DNA from: Paraphaeosphaeria minitans
Lineage: Eukaryota > Ascomycota > Dothideomycetes > Pleosporales > Didymosphaeriaceae
Length of the DNA stretch: 64,000 nucleotides
Assembly (NCBI GenBank): GCA_015832175.1
Contig: WJXW01000013.1
Coordinates: forward strand, 248,001 to 312,000
Direction: 5' to 3'
Under the pieces are notes generated by a model. It saw nothing but the letters and a program-made list of their open reading frames with translations. It did not search any database and was not told where the DNA came from. The position numbers and the translations under genes were made by a program. Shown piece by piece: positions 44,337 through 55,693 of the stretch (positions within the stretch are counted from its first letter, which is position 1; the number at the start of each line of letters is the position of its first letter).

Positions 44337-45714
44337 ATGGCCGACACTCAGCCTGCTGCCGAGGCGCCTGCGACCAACCCCACCGAGGTCACCAAGAGCA
44401 ACGAGTCCACCGAAACTGTCGCAAAGCCCGAGACTACTGCCAGCGCAGAGTCTGGTGACAAGGAAGGGGCCAATGGCACTGCGGAAGCAAGCAAGGAGGC
44501 GGAGCCATCCGCCAAAGAGAAGGATGACCGCTCAAATGGTCGCCAATTCGACAATAGGCGCGGCGAACGTGGTGGACGCGGCGGAGGCAAATTCGGAGGC
44601 AACAAGCCCTTCCGCAAGTATGCTGACAATGAGCATCTGCTTTGTGTCTCGGCTCACATTCACACAGGCGCAATGACGAATTCGAGAACTTGCCCGAGTC
44701 GGATGACCCCAACGAAATCAAGCAACAAGTGAGCTTACTGGCGCAACAATTCGCAATTTTTCCTGACAAGCCTAGGTTGAATTCTACTTCTCTGTTGCCA
44801 ACTTGGCGACTGATGAGCATCTCTTCAAGGAGCTCGAAGGTCCTCGCAATGCGCCCGTATCAATCAAGCACATCAGCCAGTTCAAGCGCATGCGCCGCTT
44901 CACGCCCTACTCTGCGGTCGTGAACGCGCTTCGTGAGAGCGAGGATCTTGTCGTTGTCGATGATGGAGAGTTTGCCGGCACTGGCAAAGAGGCCGTCAAG
45001 CGCAAGGACCCCTTGGTCGTACCCAAGCGCGATGGTGACGAAGAGTACCCACCTACTGTCGATGAGCTCTTCAGCCGCATCTACAAGAAGAGTCTTAACA
45101 AGCTTGAGAACTGCATCTACGCGAAGGGTTTCGCAAGCCAGGGTGAAGATGTCGGCCAGATTCCGCTCGAGCAGTTCTTCCGGCCCTACGGTGCCGTCAT
45201 GATTCGCAAGCGCCGCGAAGAGGATGCAACTTGGAAGGGCAGCGTATTCGTCGAATTCGACACCGAAGAGTCTGCGAACCAGTTTCTCGCCCTTGACCCC
45301 AAGCCCAAGTACAACGACAACGAGCTCACAATCATGTCCAAGAAGGAATACAGCGAAATGAAGTGCAAGGAGAAGGGCATCACCCCGGAGTGGCTCAAGA
45401 CTGAGGAGGAGCGCAACAACAGCGGCCGCGGACGGGGTCGTGGTGGCTTCCGCGGCGACCGTGGCGGACGTGGTGGTCGTGGAGGTCGTGGACGAGGAGG
45501 TCGTGGTGGACGTGGTGGTCGGGGGGGTCGTGATCGCGATGACCGCCGGGATCACCGCGACCGCCGTGATCGCGATGGCTCTGCCGACAACGATGACTGG
45601 AAGAAGCGCCGAGACAACTTCCAGGACCGTGATTCCAAGAAGCGTAGCCGTGACGACAACGACGCTGCAGGAAGCCCCAAGCGCTCCAAGATCGAGGTCA
45701 AGGAGGACGCGTAG
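44337..45714 (+). CDS. La protein (RNA 3'-oligo(U) chaperone)
   Basis: Exons 44337-44617, 44668-44728 and 44776-45714 give 426 residues; introns of 50 and 47 nt use GTATGC and GTGAGC donors. A disordered acidic N-terminus with an RGG patch precedes the La motif at about 94-185 (NEIKQQVEFYFSVANLATDE, KHISQFKRMRRFTPYSAVV). An RRM follows (NCIYAKGFAS, KGSVFVEFDTEESANQFL). The tail is RGG-rich (encoded at 45420-45530) then Arg/Asp-rich, ending with a basic cluster SPKRSKIEV that looks like a nuclear signal. La binds the 3' oligo(U) of new RNA polymerase III transcripts and assists tRNA maturation. The extensive RGG box is an expansion relative to yeast Lhp1. Confidence 0.94.
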
Positions 45715-46960
45715 ACAAATAACTCGTCTATTCAGTGTCTTCGTATCACATCTGCCCCCGCGTCACAGCCTTACATCATCGATCTGTTGCGAGAATATCG
45801 CATTGAAATGACTTGGCAAAGTCCGTCCATCTGCTACTCCCTAGCAGCCCTGCATGGATGAAATCTCATTATCTGCGTTCAGAGGGATAAAAGCGGCGTT
45901 GGTGGCATGCACATTTATAGGTTGTCTAAAAGATACCATCTTCTCCGGGTGGGACGAACCAGTTTTCATGTTTCATAGCATGTCAGTATTTCTACGCCGC
46001 TGTATGATAGCTCATGATCCGATACTCTGTGAGGACCGGTGAGCGCGATTGAAATATCTTTTTCGACCTACTAGTCTTGATCATCAGTGTTTCATGTTGC
46101 CTAATAAGTGAATGGCCTTGCCACTGTCCAGATTACACACTATGTAATTGGAGTGAAAACTACCTGTCTACCGTCATAAAGGACCGATTACGATCTTGGT
46201 CCGTGAATACAAGCATTGCATATAAATTCCGTGTAGACCTCCTTATCGAGCACCTCATGCAGGCAACCAGCTTCCGTGACTTATCTCCGAGGCACTTTCC
46301 TCATTTGTAATCCGACAAGTCTGTCCTGTAGACTATGCGGCATCAGTGTTACTTCCGTGCAGTTGTACATGCATGGTGGATCAGAATCGTAGGTTACTGA
46401 GCCAGGTGTTCAGTGGGCTCGGTATACCCCAGAATATGCCCAAGGTACATCGCAATGTCCGCAGAGCATTTAGGTGGGTTGTATTTCCACCCGCTTAGTG
46501 GGTTTCCGATCCACGTGAGTGGGAGAAAAAAGGGCGGAGGTTGGGCGCTTGTAGACCAAATCGTACCGCGGCTAGCGAGCTAAGCACTATACGTTGATCT
46601 TTAAGTCATATTCGTATTGAATTGACCTGGGTTTGAAGTGTGTTCCATGGACCTTGTGAACTGTGACTCTTGCAATGATGGTATCAATAAGCTGCTGTTG
46701 GGTCAATCAGAATGGTGGCGACCCACGCGCTCGCCGCCGCCCAATCGAGCAGCTCGGGCTCCTGCGTCGGGACAGAAGGCGGAGTCGCTGAGTGAACCCA
46801 AATGCGGTTGTGAGTCACAGAGAGAGTCATCCAAAGGGCTTCACGGGTGAAAGTAGTCTGTGTTGTTGAAATTCGGCAATGTCTCCATCCCACAATGACT
46901 CCGGTGGCACTCCATGGGTGAGGACGCGGTGCACTATGTCGATTTAGGCGATAGCGCTTC
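45715..46960. other. Gene-free interval between La and EF-2
   Basis: No protein or tRNA gene was recognised on either strand; ORFs at 45854-46310 and 46638-46893 are short and featureless. Confidence 0.5.
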
Positions 46961-47225
46961 GCACTCGACGCCCCACCTTGCCCGCACCACCTGCAAAACT
47001 CCTCTCTGCCCGCCCACTTCCCTTCCTGCCCTCGCCCACCACTTCACCCGCCAACTTTGCGCCCGGGGGTTTCTAAAGCGTGCCTACCTTTGGTCTGCAC
47101 CACAGAGCTCTCGAATCCAATTCCAGCGCCTCTTCCAATCTACCAGCCCCTCCGCGCAGGTGCGGGGTACTTGAACATTTCTTACACGAGAATTTTCGGG
47201 TAGAACAACCCACAACACCGCCATC
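46961..47225 (+). promoter_or_regulatory. Pyrimidine-rich core promoter/5' UTR of EF-2
   Basis: A strongly C/T-rich tract (about 46975-47060) ends 165 bp before the EF-2 ATG. CT-rich tracts before the transcription start are typical of highly expressed fungal translation genes. The exact start site is not visible. Confidence 0.45.
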
Positions 47226-50035
47226 ATGGTTAAGTAAGTCCATCTCCATCGCTGCCGCTCGCCTTTGCGGGCGCCGTTGATTTCGCCTGCCCTCGTGGCT
47301 CCTGGTCGAGCACTATGCTAACAGCCATCCAGCTTCACCGTCGAGGAGGTACGTAGCGCCCCGCCATACGTCGAATCAAGGGGCAAGGAACGAAAGATGG
47401 ATGCTAACTGGCATGGTAGATCCGTGCGCTCATGGACAAGGCGTCCAATATCCGTAACATGTCGGTTATTGCTCACGGTAAGAATCCCGGGTGCCCCGCT
47501 CTACGGAAAACGTATCTAATAACCCACTTCAGTCGATCACGGAAAGTCCACCCTCACCGACTCGCTCGTCCAGCGTGCCGGTATTATCTCTGCATCCAAG
47601 GCTGGAGAAGCGCGGTTTACGGATACGCGAGCGGACGAACAGGAGCGTGGTGTGACGATCAAGTCCACCGCCATCTCCCTGTACGCCCAACTCCAGGACG
47701 AGGAGGACCTCAAGGACATCCCTCTCAAGGTCGAGAAGAACGACTTCTTGATCAACTTGATCGACTCGCCCGGTCACGTTGACTTCTCCTCTGAGGTCAC
47801 TGCTGCCCTCCGTGTCACTGACGGTGCCCTCGTCGTCGTCGACACCATCGAAGGTGTCTGCGTCCAGACCGAAACTGTGCTTCGCCAGGCTCTTGGTGAG
47901 CGTATTAAGCCCGTCGTCATCATCAACAAGGTCGACCGTGCTCTTCTCGAGCTCCAGCTCACCAAGGAGGATCTGTACCAGAACTTCTCTCGTGTCATTG
48001 AGTCTGTTAACGTCGTTATCGCCACCTACTACGACAAGACTCTCGGTGACGTCCAGGTGTACCCCGACAAGGGTACCATCGCTTTCGGTTCCGGTCTCCA
48101 CGGCTGGGCCTTCACTGTCCGCCAGTTCGCTTCGCGTTACGCCAAGAAGTTCGGTGTCGACAAGAACAAGATGATGGAGCGTCTCTGGGGCGACAGCTTC
48201 TTCAACCCCAAGACCAAGAAGTGGACCAAGAACGGCACCCACGAGGGCCAGCAGCTTGAGCGTGCTTTCAACCAGTTCATCTTGGACCCCATCTTCCGCA
48301 TCTTCAACGCGGTCATGAACTTCAAGACCGACGAGATCCCCAAGCTCCTCGAGAAGCTTGAGATCAAGCTTACCAGCGACGAGAAGGATCTCGAGGGCAA
48401 GCAGCTCCTCAAGGTCGTCATGCGCAAGTTCCTTCCCGCTGCCGACGCTCTTCTTGAGATGATGATTCTCCACCTGCCGTCTCCCGTGACTGCCCAGAGT
48501 TACCGCATGGAGACTCTCTACGAGGGTCCTCACGACGATGTCAACGCCATCGGTATCCGGGACTGTGACCCCAAGGGTCCCCTCATGCTGTACGTCTCCA
48601 AGATGGTACCTACCTCCGACAAGGGTCGTTTCTACGCTTTCGGTCGTGTCTTCTCCGGTACCGTCCGCTCCGGTCTCAAGGTCCGCATCCAGGGTCCCAA
48701 CTACACCCCTGGAAAGAAGGAGGACCTGTTCATCAAGGCTATCCAGCGTACCATCCTTATGATGGGTCGTTTCGTCGAGCCCATCGAGGATGTACCCGCC
48801 GGTAACATTCTTGGTCTTGTCGGTGTTGACCAGTTCTTGCTCAAGTCCGGTACTCTCACCACCAACGAGACTGCCCACAACCTTAAGGTCATGAAGTTCT
48901 CCGTTTCTCCCGTTGTCCAGCGCTCCGTTGAGGTCAAGAACGCTCAGGATCTTCCCAAGCTTGTCGAAGGTCTTAAGCGTCTGTCCAAGTCCGATCCTTG
49001 CGTCCTGACCTTCATCTCCGACTCCGGAGAGCACGTCGTCGCTGGTGCTGGTGAGCTTCACTTGGAGATCTGCTTGAAGGATCTTGAGGAGGACCACGCC
49101 GGTGTTCCCCTCCGCATTTCCGACCCCGTCGTCCAGTACCGTGAGACTGTCAATGGCAAGTCCAGCATCACTGCTCTGTCCAAGTCGCCCAACAAGCACA
49201 ACCGTCTCTACGTCATTGCTGAGCCTTTGGACGAGGAGGTCGCCCAGGCCATCGAGGCCGGCAAGATCGCTCCCCGTGACGATTTCAAGGCTCGTGCCCG
49301 TGTTCTTGCTGACGAGCACGGCTGGGATGTTACCGATGCCCGTAAGATTTGGTGCTTCGGTCCGGACACCACTGGTGCCAACTTGCTCGTTGACCAGACC
49401 AAGGCTGTGCAGTACTTGAACGAAATCAAGGACTCCGTTGTCTCTGGTTTCCAATGGGCCACCAAGGAAGGTCCCGTTGCTGAGGAACCTATGCGGTCCA
49501 TCCGCTTCAACATCCAGGATGTCACCCTCCACGCTGATGCCATTCACCGTGGTGGTGGTCAGATCATCCCTACTGCCCGCCGTGTGCTCTACGCTGCTGC
49601 TCTCCTTGCAGAGCCCGCTCTGCAAGAGCCCGTCTACCTCGTCGAGATCCAGGTTCCCGAGCAGGCCATGGGTGGTATCTACGGTGTGCTTACCCGGAGA
49701 CGTGGTCACGTCTTCGAGGAGAACCAGCGTGTCGGTACTCCCCTCTTCAACGTTAAGGCTTACCTCCCTGTCAACGAGTCCTTCGGTTTCACTGCCGATC
49801 TCCGATCAAACACTGCCGGACAGGCCTTCCCTCAATTGGTTTTCGACCATTGGCAGGTTCTCCAGGGTGGTTCGCCGCTTGACAACACCACTCTGCCCGG
49901 TAAGATCGTTGCAGACATGCGCAAGAGGAAGGGTATCAAGCTTGAGGTACCGGGTGTTGAAAACGTAAGTTTTACTCTTTCCCCTTCTATCGATATTTTT
50001 GCTAATGATCTGCACAGTACTACGACAAGCTATAG
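47226..50035 (+). CDS. Translation elongation factor 2 (eEF2)
   Basis: Five exons, 47226-47233, 47333-47348, 47420-47477, 47533-49964 and 50018-50035, give 843 residues, one more than yeast. Exon 1 has 8 nt and exon 2 has 16 nt; together they spell MVNFTVEE. The GTPase motif AHVDHGKST is at 26-34 and is itself split by intron 3; switch/G3 is DSPGHVDF and G4 is NKVD. The diphthamide histidine is His699 in [10 protein letters not shown]. The last exon encodes only YYDKL, the conserved C-terminus. The continuous reading to 50111 without splicing would replace this by an unrelated tail. It drives ribosomal translocation. Codon choice is strongly biased to C-ending codons, as expected for a highly expressed gene. 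Confidence 0.98.
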
Positions 50036-50800
50036 AGGAACAGTGGCAAGAGCACTAGATTTCCTTTATTCGCGGCTTGTGGGCAAAGAGCGGTTTCGAG
50101 TCTGCTCATGATCGCTGGTCGCTGTATACCATCACGACAAAAGTTCCTCAAGTAGGCAACCAGAGCAAGAAAATGTCGGTTCGAGCAGATGGCTCTTGAT
50201 CGTGGATGTCTTTTGGGGGTTCGACGCCTGACACGGATAATGACCCTCGTTTCCTAGCATGTTCTCTCTTGTGATGTAGTGTTGATAAACAATCGAAACT
50301 ATATTACAATCATTTATTCGCACCCATGTGACCAAAATCAAATATCACAGATGTGCATCACCCAGCATAGATCTTACCAATTCCGCGTGTTCGTTCTGCT
50401 GCGTTCGTTCTATGTAGGTAAACATTACCTACTGCGAGCACGATCTGATCAGTGTCAGGAAATGAATGGGCGTTGCACAAGGAGGATCCACCTATAGGTA
50501 CCTGTACCGGTCATGTGTGACCTGGACGTGTCTCCACACTCTGAAATGGGTCATAGTCGCTTTGCTTCCCTGACTTCGGCCTATCCGTGATATGACCGGG
50601 AATATTCCCAGAGACAAGGAAGAGGTGGTGGAGCATTGGCAAGCGATAGTTCGACTTGTTCGCCCTTGCACATTCATCGTCCCTCGCCAAGTCTGCCTGA
50701 GTACGCCTTCATCTCTCTGACTAGGTCGCCGTGCTTTCACCACAGCTACCTCATCCTCACCTTCCCCACTCTTTTTTTTATACACAATTGAACAACCTCC
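50036..50800. other. Intergenic space after EF-2
   Basis: It contains the EF-2 3' UTR. Approaching 50640-50800 a weak resemblance to the upstream coding part of the beta-trefoil gene may be present (a TFIVPR-like reading), too decayed to annotate. Confidence 0.4.
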
Positions 50801-50805
50801 CGCAC

Positions 50806-51048
50806 TTACAGCCACTGGACTTGCCATGAGCTGAACGGCTGGCTGGGCTTCAAAAATGCCGCAGCGGGTCAATACCTTGGGCATGACCGGGGCGGGGTGT
50901 CACAAGCTATGGCGCTGAGGAGGGGTATAGATTGCTCATGACGTATTGTCCTGCTTTAGTGCCGGTCGGAGGAAGAGTTCAGGATAGGGTAGGGAAGTTG
51001 TATAAGCTTCAGTGGCCGGTTGGAGAAGGGCTTGTATGGGAATGTACA
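50806..51048 (+). pseudogene. Decayed copy of the neighbouring beta-trefoil-like gene
   Basis: The frame beginning at about 50809 reads HWTCHELNGWLGFKNAAAG and QYLGHD, and from about 50913 a second frame reads EEGYRLLM and later LQWPVGEGLVWE before a stop at about 51048. Both match, in order, the C-terminal half of the intact gene at 51387-51917 (HWSCHERKGWLGFKSVAAG, GHD, KGGYVLLM, HRLVWEF). Between them some 15 residues and the frame are lost, and no N-terminal half or start codon is recognisable. It is a tandem duplicate remnant, diverged well beyond a recent copy. Confidence 0.75.
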
Positions 51049-51386
51049 GAGACATAGTGGAGAGGTGAGGACCGGAGGAAATGGAATGCGGTGGGCATTC
51101 TTTGTAAGGGGAATAGCAAAGCAATCGCGACTGTCAGTCCATGGTATGGCTGAGTTTGATGTTATCGCGTATTGGTGACACTTTCCGTCCTCGTGAGTCC
51201 CCCTTGCAGATGCCACGCCCCTATTCCCGCACAATATAAATCATCCTTGTCGCTGACAGTTTCTTCAAAGTTTTGATGATGCTCAGGATTTTGCTCCAGT
51301 TTCTCGGCTTCCGCTCTCTCCACCCTCCTTCGACGTTACATTCTCTGCGCACTTCTCGAAATTCACGCACTCCTGTCAATTGCACG
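51049..51386. other. Intergenic space
   Basis: Presumed promoter of the beta-trefoil-like gene. An in-frame upstream ATG at 51273 exists. Confidence 0.45.
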
Positions 51387-51917
51387 ATGGGCTCAGTTAC
51401 CGATAATGTGACAGACACCTCGACTATCAGTGGTGGCACCACTGTCTACACGCCAGCACCATCCGAAAAGACGGAATACTTCAAGGAACGAACGTCTGCC
51501 GACCTTCAGGAGAACACGTCCTCTGTCCCTCAGCCCGGAAAGACGTTTCTCATTCGCGAACGAAAGTCGGGCCTTCTTCTGACACTTCTGGATGGCGTGG
51601 TAAGCCTGCATCCTGCTGGTAACCTCGGATCTGCATATCACTGGTCTTGCCACGAGCGTAAAGGATGGTTAGGGTTCAAGAGCGTTGCAGCTGGGAGATG
51701 GCTGGGCCATGATCTTGCCAACACCTTGCAGGCTACGGCTGCACATCATCAGGGTTCGGAGAGCTTTTGTTTGAGATTTATGCCAAAAGGTGGTTATGTG
51801 CTGCTCATGAAACAGTGGGACCAGTTGTGGCCGGTGAAGAAGAAGCAAGAGAATGGAGTCCAGAAGGCAGAGGCACCGACCAATCATAGGCTTGTGTGGG
51901 AGTTTGTTGCGGTTTAG
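51387..51917 (+). CDS. Fungal beta-trefoil/fascin-like protein of unknown function
   Basis: A single exon encodes 176 residues from ATG 51387 (MGSVTDNVTD); the frame also opens at 51273, adding 38 residues of doubtful quality. The N-terminal ~50 residues are Thr/Ser-rich and disordered. The rest has short beta-strand blocks in an order I recall from an uncharacterised ascomycete family: PGKTFLIRERKSGLLLTLLD, VSLHPAGNLGSAYHWSCHE, GWLGFKSVAAGRWLGHD, SFCLRFMPKGGYVLLM and HRLVWEFV at the end. The alternation of GWLGF/ RWLGH and GGYVLL resembles fascin-like beta-trefoil folds. No catalytic residues or signal peptide are visible. A decayed duplicate lies directly upstream. Confidence 0.78.
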   Translation: MGSVTDNVTDTSTISGGTTVYTPAPSEKTEYFKERTSADLQENTSSVPQPGKTFLIRERKSGLLLTLLDGVVSLHPAGNLGSAYHWSCHERKGWLGFKSVAAGRWLGHDLANTLQATAAHHQGSESFCLRFMPKGGYVLLMKQWDQLWPVKKKQENGVQKAEAPTNHRLVWEFVAV

Positions 51918-52121
51918 CAGAGTGTCTTTTGAGCCAATGCCCCCGCGACGGTTATTGTTTCCCCGGAGGATCAACCATAAGATAGACGTATGGCCTCGAA
52001 TATTGAAGCTCTCTTTTGTAGGTACTGTTCGTCGAAGTTTGTTCGGGTCAGTACGACCTCAGGCAACAGCCACGTTATATGGAGATCATAAGTTTCGAAG
52101 CTGCGCGTACCCCGCTGGGAA

Positions 52122-53886
52122 CTAAAATCTATTACCATCGACGGCTCTGCTATCCAGCTCTGTTACATTGTAATAGTCTACAGGAAGTTCTTGAGGCCCT
52201 GCTGGCATCATGCTATGAGTAGGTTGTTTTAAATCCGCTGTCTCGAACTCTGGATCCTGTGCCTCCCTTGTTGCAGCGCCATTTGATCCTCGTCTCCGGT
52301 ACAAGAAGAATCCAATGGCAGCCAGTATGGCAGTGCCTCCCACCACACCCACAACTATCCCAGCGACTGTGCCACCTGCTAGTTTCGACCCTTCGAATTG
52401 TGGTGGAGGTCTGGCGGGTGGCGCGGGCGAAGGCGTGGCAGTAGATGAGCCTCCCGTAGTATTCGCGCAGAACTCACTGACCATGTTATTTTGTTTATCC
52501 ACTGCGATAATATTGGAAGTTTTTGATCCTGTATTCGCTTGCCAAACGGAGAACCTCCCAGCTTCTTGATTGACCATTACGTAGGCAGAGCTCATAAAAG
52601 GTCGGCCAAGGACTGGTAGATCGTTTCCGTCGTCGGTTTGAAGGGAGTTGATTACGACGTTGCGGGTCGATGTATTCGCTTGGACTGCGCCATCAGACGC
52701 AATGTATGTGTTTGGAACGACTAGTTCGGTGTTGGGAATCTTTACAGAGATGCTGGATTGAAGCTGGATTGTCAGACTGCCGTAGTAACTGAAATTATGA
52801 TCATTAGCTGGATTCCTTCCAGAGGGAATCGGTACAGGACCTACACATCATTTGGGTCAAAAGCATTGTGAAGTAGTTGATACCGAAGTTTCTTGCCTCA
52901 CTCTTATTATCTGGAGGTGTCCCGCCTGCGAGCGACCAAAAGCTGTTGTAGTAGCTCAGTGGAAGGGACATCAGCCCTGCGAAACTGGGGCTGATGCACG
53001 CTTGTATGGCCATTGATTGCGATCCCATGAAGATGCTCATGTCGGTACCATTCGGCCAGTTCAGGAGAATGTCGCTGATCGTTACTAACATGCCCGTCCC
53101 ACACTTACTGCCTCAAAACAACGACGCCGTGAAGTTCTCATTTTAATCGGCAATCAACGATTTGTCCACGCCACCGAGGACCAATGACCCCTGACTCTGC
53201 TTTTCGGCAGGACCACCGACCAGTCCCCAAAACATGGCGTATGCTTTTGTAGCTATGTCGCCGGCAGATGCGAGTGCCTGCAGAAAAGATGAGTTTCTGC
53301 CCAAGCCAAGCTGAGATTGGCTGGTGAACGCTTGGTTGAGATCCTGTTGCGGAACGCCAAATCCGAACGAAGACAGTGATGTGTTGCTGCCAAAACTGAG
53401 AGTATCTTCTGTCCAGTCCGCTTTGAAACTATCACTATCCTTCCGTGTACCGATTGACTTGTCCGTAGAGGATTTTGATGCGTCGTAAGCGCCGTCACGG
53501 AATGTCACGCATGCTTTAGATGAGTAGTCGTCTGTACAGTATCCGTCTGTTCCGTAGATGTAGGTCTCGTTGTAATCACTGCAAGCGGTGCGAGTCAGCC
53601 CATGTCTGATACGTAAGCTAGTCGTTATTTTGGTACATTTTGACCAAAAGATAGACTTTACAAGAAGCTGGGACCTGTACTGCAATACTTACCCGCTGGC
53701 GAAGAACGAGATGTTCTGGTTGTTGGAACCGACTGTCATGGAAATGCCTCGAACAAAGGCTCCGTTGGGCAAAGAAACATTCTGGATAGGTGCGACAACA
53801 GGCTGTGGCTGACACTGACTTCTCACAAGGACAACAAAGGGTAACACTTCCAGAAACGCTGAGAACAAGCCTACCGGTCGACCCAT
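52122..53886 (-). pseudogene. Aspartic-protease-like (A1 fold) membrane protein with two in-frame stops
   Basis: Exons 53886-53693, 53578-52847 and 52788-52122 are in phase throughout (530 codons before the terminal stop) and read as one A1-pepsin-fold protein, but exon 2 contains TAA at 53143-53145 and TGA at 53113-53115. The sequence on both sides of the stops is family-like (QGSLVLGGVDKSLIAD, NENFTASLF, MLVTISDILLNWPNGTD), so the stops interrupt coding sequence rather than lie in an intron. An N-terminal signal-like segment (LFSAFLEVLPFVVLV), many N-glycosylation sites and a C-terminal transmembrane helix (GTVAGIVVGVVGGTAILAAI) indicate a surface-anchored ancestor. The usual first DTG is replaced by ASG, so the parent was probably non-catalytic. 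A 69-nt intron with a poor GTGGCG donor could remove both stops but would delete conserved sequence. Confidence 0.78.
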
Positions 53887-54622
53887 TACGACACTCGATG
53901 TTGACGATTCCAACGTATGGGATGGCTAAAAAGCTGAAAACTGACAGTTTAGGGGAATACAAAGCGATAGAGTGGTTCTGGGCGATGGCCCCCTAAGCGC
54001 GCAGCGCTGTATATCCATCAACGTCTGGTGTCAACTGCAGTCAAGTTGTGCGGTGCTGCATCACAATCACCCAGACTTAGCGTCAGCCGCATGATTCGAC
54101 CAATCCCGAACGCTAAGCTGATGATGGATCCGATATTGATAATCGATGATTGGAGGTGCAGTCGGCTACCTAGTTGGCAGGTGAATGCTAATGGGTACCT
54201 AGCGCCAGCCTGAAACGTTATGATTGTCCGCATTTGCTGTTGCACCCGAGCGCTAATTTGAGCGCCTATCTCGTTCCCAACCACTTTGCACGTATTTTAT
54301 AATTAGTTAAGCTGTGCCGCAATGCCACAACGCAAGACTGTGAGCTGTGCCGCAATACCACATCGCTAGACTGCGAGCTGCGACGGTTGCTGTTGCAAGA
54401 GACGCATTCAAGGGGTCGCGTAATTCCAAAGGCGCCATGGACCCTGTGCTGCAGTTGCTCTTCGCCACCTGTTACTGCCAGATCTTTGTTCACCCTCCAT
54501 TACTAGCGCACGTGCGCGTGCGGCAATTAATGAGTCTTTACGGATATCTCGTTCGAAAAAGTTCCTGAAAAGAGCAGTCACCCGTCTATCCAGTCACCTC
54601 TTGGCTCACTTTCCATTAAGCG
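53887..54622. other. Intergenic space with a 34-bp tandem repeat
   Basis: Two full and one partial copy of a ~34-bp unit starting AGCTGTGCCGCAAT lie at about 54310-54380. Nothing else was recognised. Confidence 0.55.
54310..54380 (+). repeat. 34-bp direct repeat
   Basis: Units AGCTGTGCCGCAATGCCACA... and AGCTGTGCCGCAATACCACA... differ at a few positions; a third truncated unit (AGCTGCGACGG) follows. Confidence 0.75.
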
Positions 54623-55693
54623 ATGATGCGTTCCCACAGGAAAATCGAATTCATTGTGGTGGCAGTGTTCGTGCTTTGCGCCTGGTTCCTCTTCAATGCC
54701 CATTTCAATGAAAATCAAAAAGAATTATTCGCGGTCAGCGTTGTTGAAAAGCCATGGCGAGATGGGGTATTATATGCAGAAGAAGGGCATAAGATATTCC
54801 AGCAGAGCGTCGCGCAGGGCGGCACAGAAGAGGAAGCATCATCGACATCCACCGCCCCTCAACGTACAAGCCCACTGACGCAAATTACTGCGGTCACAAC
54901 ACCTAGTTCATCACGAATTGATCGCGTTGTCGTAATGGCAAAGCTTCCCACAGATGACACACGCTGGGTACATACCGACTTGAAAGACTGGAAATCAGCC
55001 ATCTACGACATCGATACTGAAACGCCACACAACAAATCTACCCTGGATCCGCTCACTAACAGCACTCTACGTACCCTTCGAAACAAAGGAATGGAGGCAA
55101 ATGCCTACCTCGCATACATCGTGCAGAATTACAACAATCTCCCTTCAACGATCGCATTCATCCATCCACACAAAGACGGCTACCCGATCGCCTGGCACAC
55201 CGACAACAACGAACATTCCAATGTAGTCTCACTGAAATCACTTAACATAAACTTCATCCAGAGCAACGGCTATGCGAATCTGCGCTGCGTCAACGATCCC
55301 GGCTGTCCGCACGAAGTGATGCCGTTCCGGGACCCGCCTGAGGATCATCGAACAATCGAAGCAGCAATGCCGGATGCGTGGCGAGATCTGTTCAATAGTA
55401 CGGATGTGCCGCACATACTAGCGACCCCTTGCTGTGCGCAGTTTGCCGTGTCGAGCAAGCAAGTGCATAAGCGGCCGCTGGAGGAATACAAAAGGTACTA
55501 CACGTGGTTGATGGAAACTCCGCTAAAGGACGAGACAAGTGGAAGGGTATTCGAGTATCTTTGGCACGTATTGTTTGGCCAAGAACCCGTCTAGTAAGTA
55601 CTTGTTTGAACCGTGTTGGATGCGCGGCTGCTAACTTTGACAAGCTGCCCTGCATACGAGAAGTGTTATTGCGACGTGTATAACAGATGTTGA
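54623..55693 (+). CDS. DUF3431 family type II membrane protein
   Basis: Exons 54623-55593 and 55645-55693 are joined across a 51-nt intron (GTAAGT...CAAG) to give 339 residues. Without splicing the frame stops at TAG 55594; splicing yields the family C-terminus YCPAYEKCYCDVYNRC. A hydrophobic N-terminal segment (FIVVAVFVLCAWFLFNA) is a likely signal anchor, followed by a variable stalk and the conserved domain beginning about residue 97 (DRVVVMAKLPTDDTRWV), with YIVQNYNNLPSTIAFIHPHK, a GYANLRCVNDPGCP segment and ILATPCCAQFAVSSKQV. Proteins with DUF3431 are common in fungi and resemble glycosyltransferase-like luminal enzymes, but the reaction is not established. ATG at 54626 is an equal alternative. 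Confidence 0.9.

Noticed and set aside
44860..45555. 231-codon minus-strand frame antisense to La
   Set aside because: Its Thr/Ser-rich N-terminal part is the complement of the RGG-coding region; La on the + strand is certain.
47529..49709. 726-codon minus-strand frame antisense to EF-2
   Set aside because: It is a shadow created by the strong codon bias of EF-2, which avoids codons whose complements are stops; the peptide has no family resemblance and the + strand is unambiguous.
49965..50111. Unspliced EF-2 C-terminus running to 50111
   Set aside because: A GTAAGT...CACAG intron restores the universal YYDKL ending; the unspliced tail resembles nothing.
50217..50232. GGGTTCGAC-type word resembling a tRNA B box
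   Set aside because: No matching A box or cloverleaf can be drawn around it.
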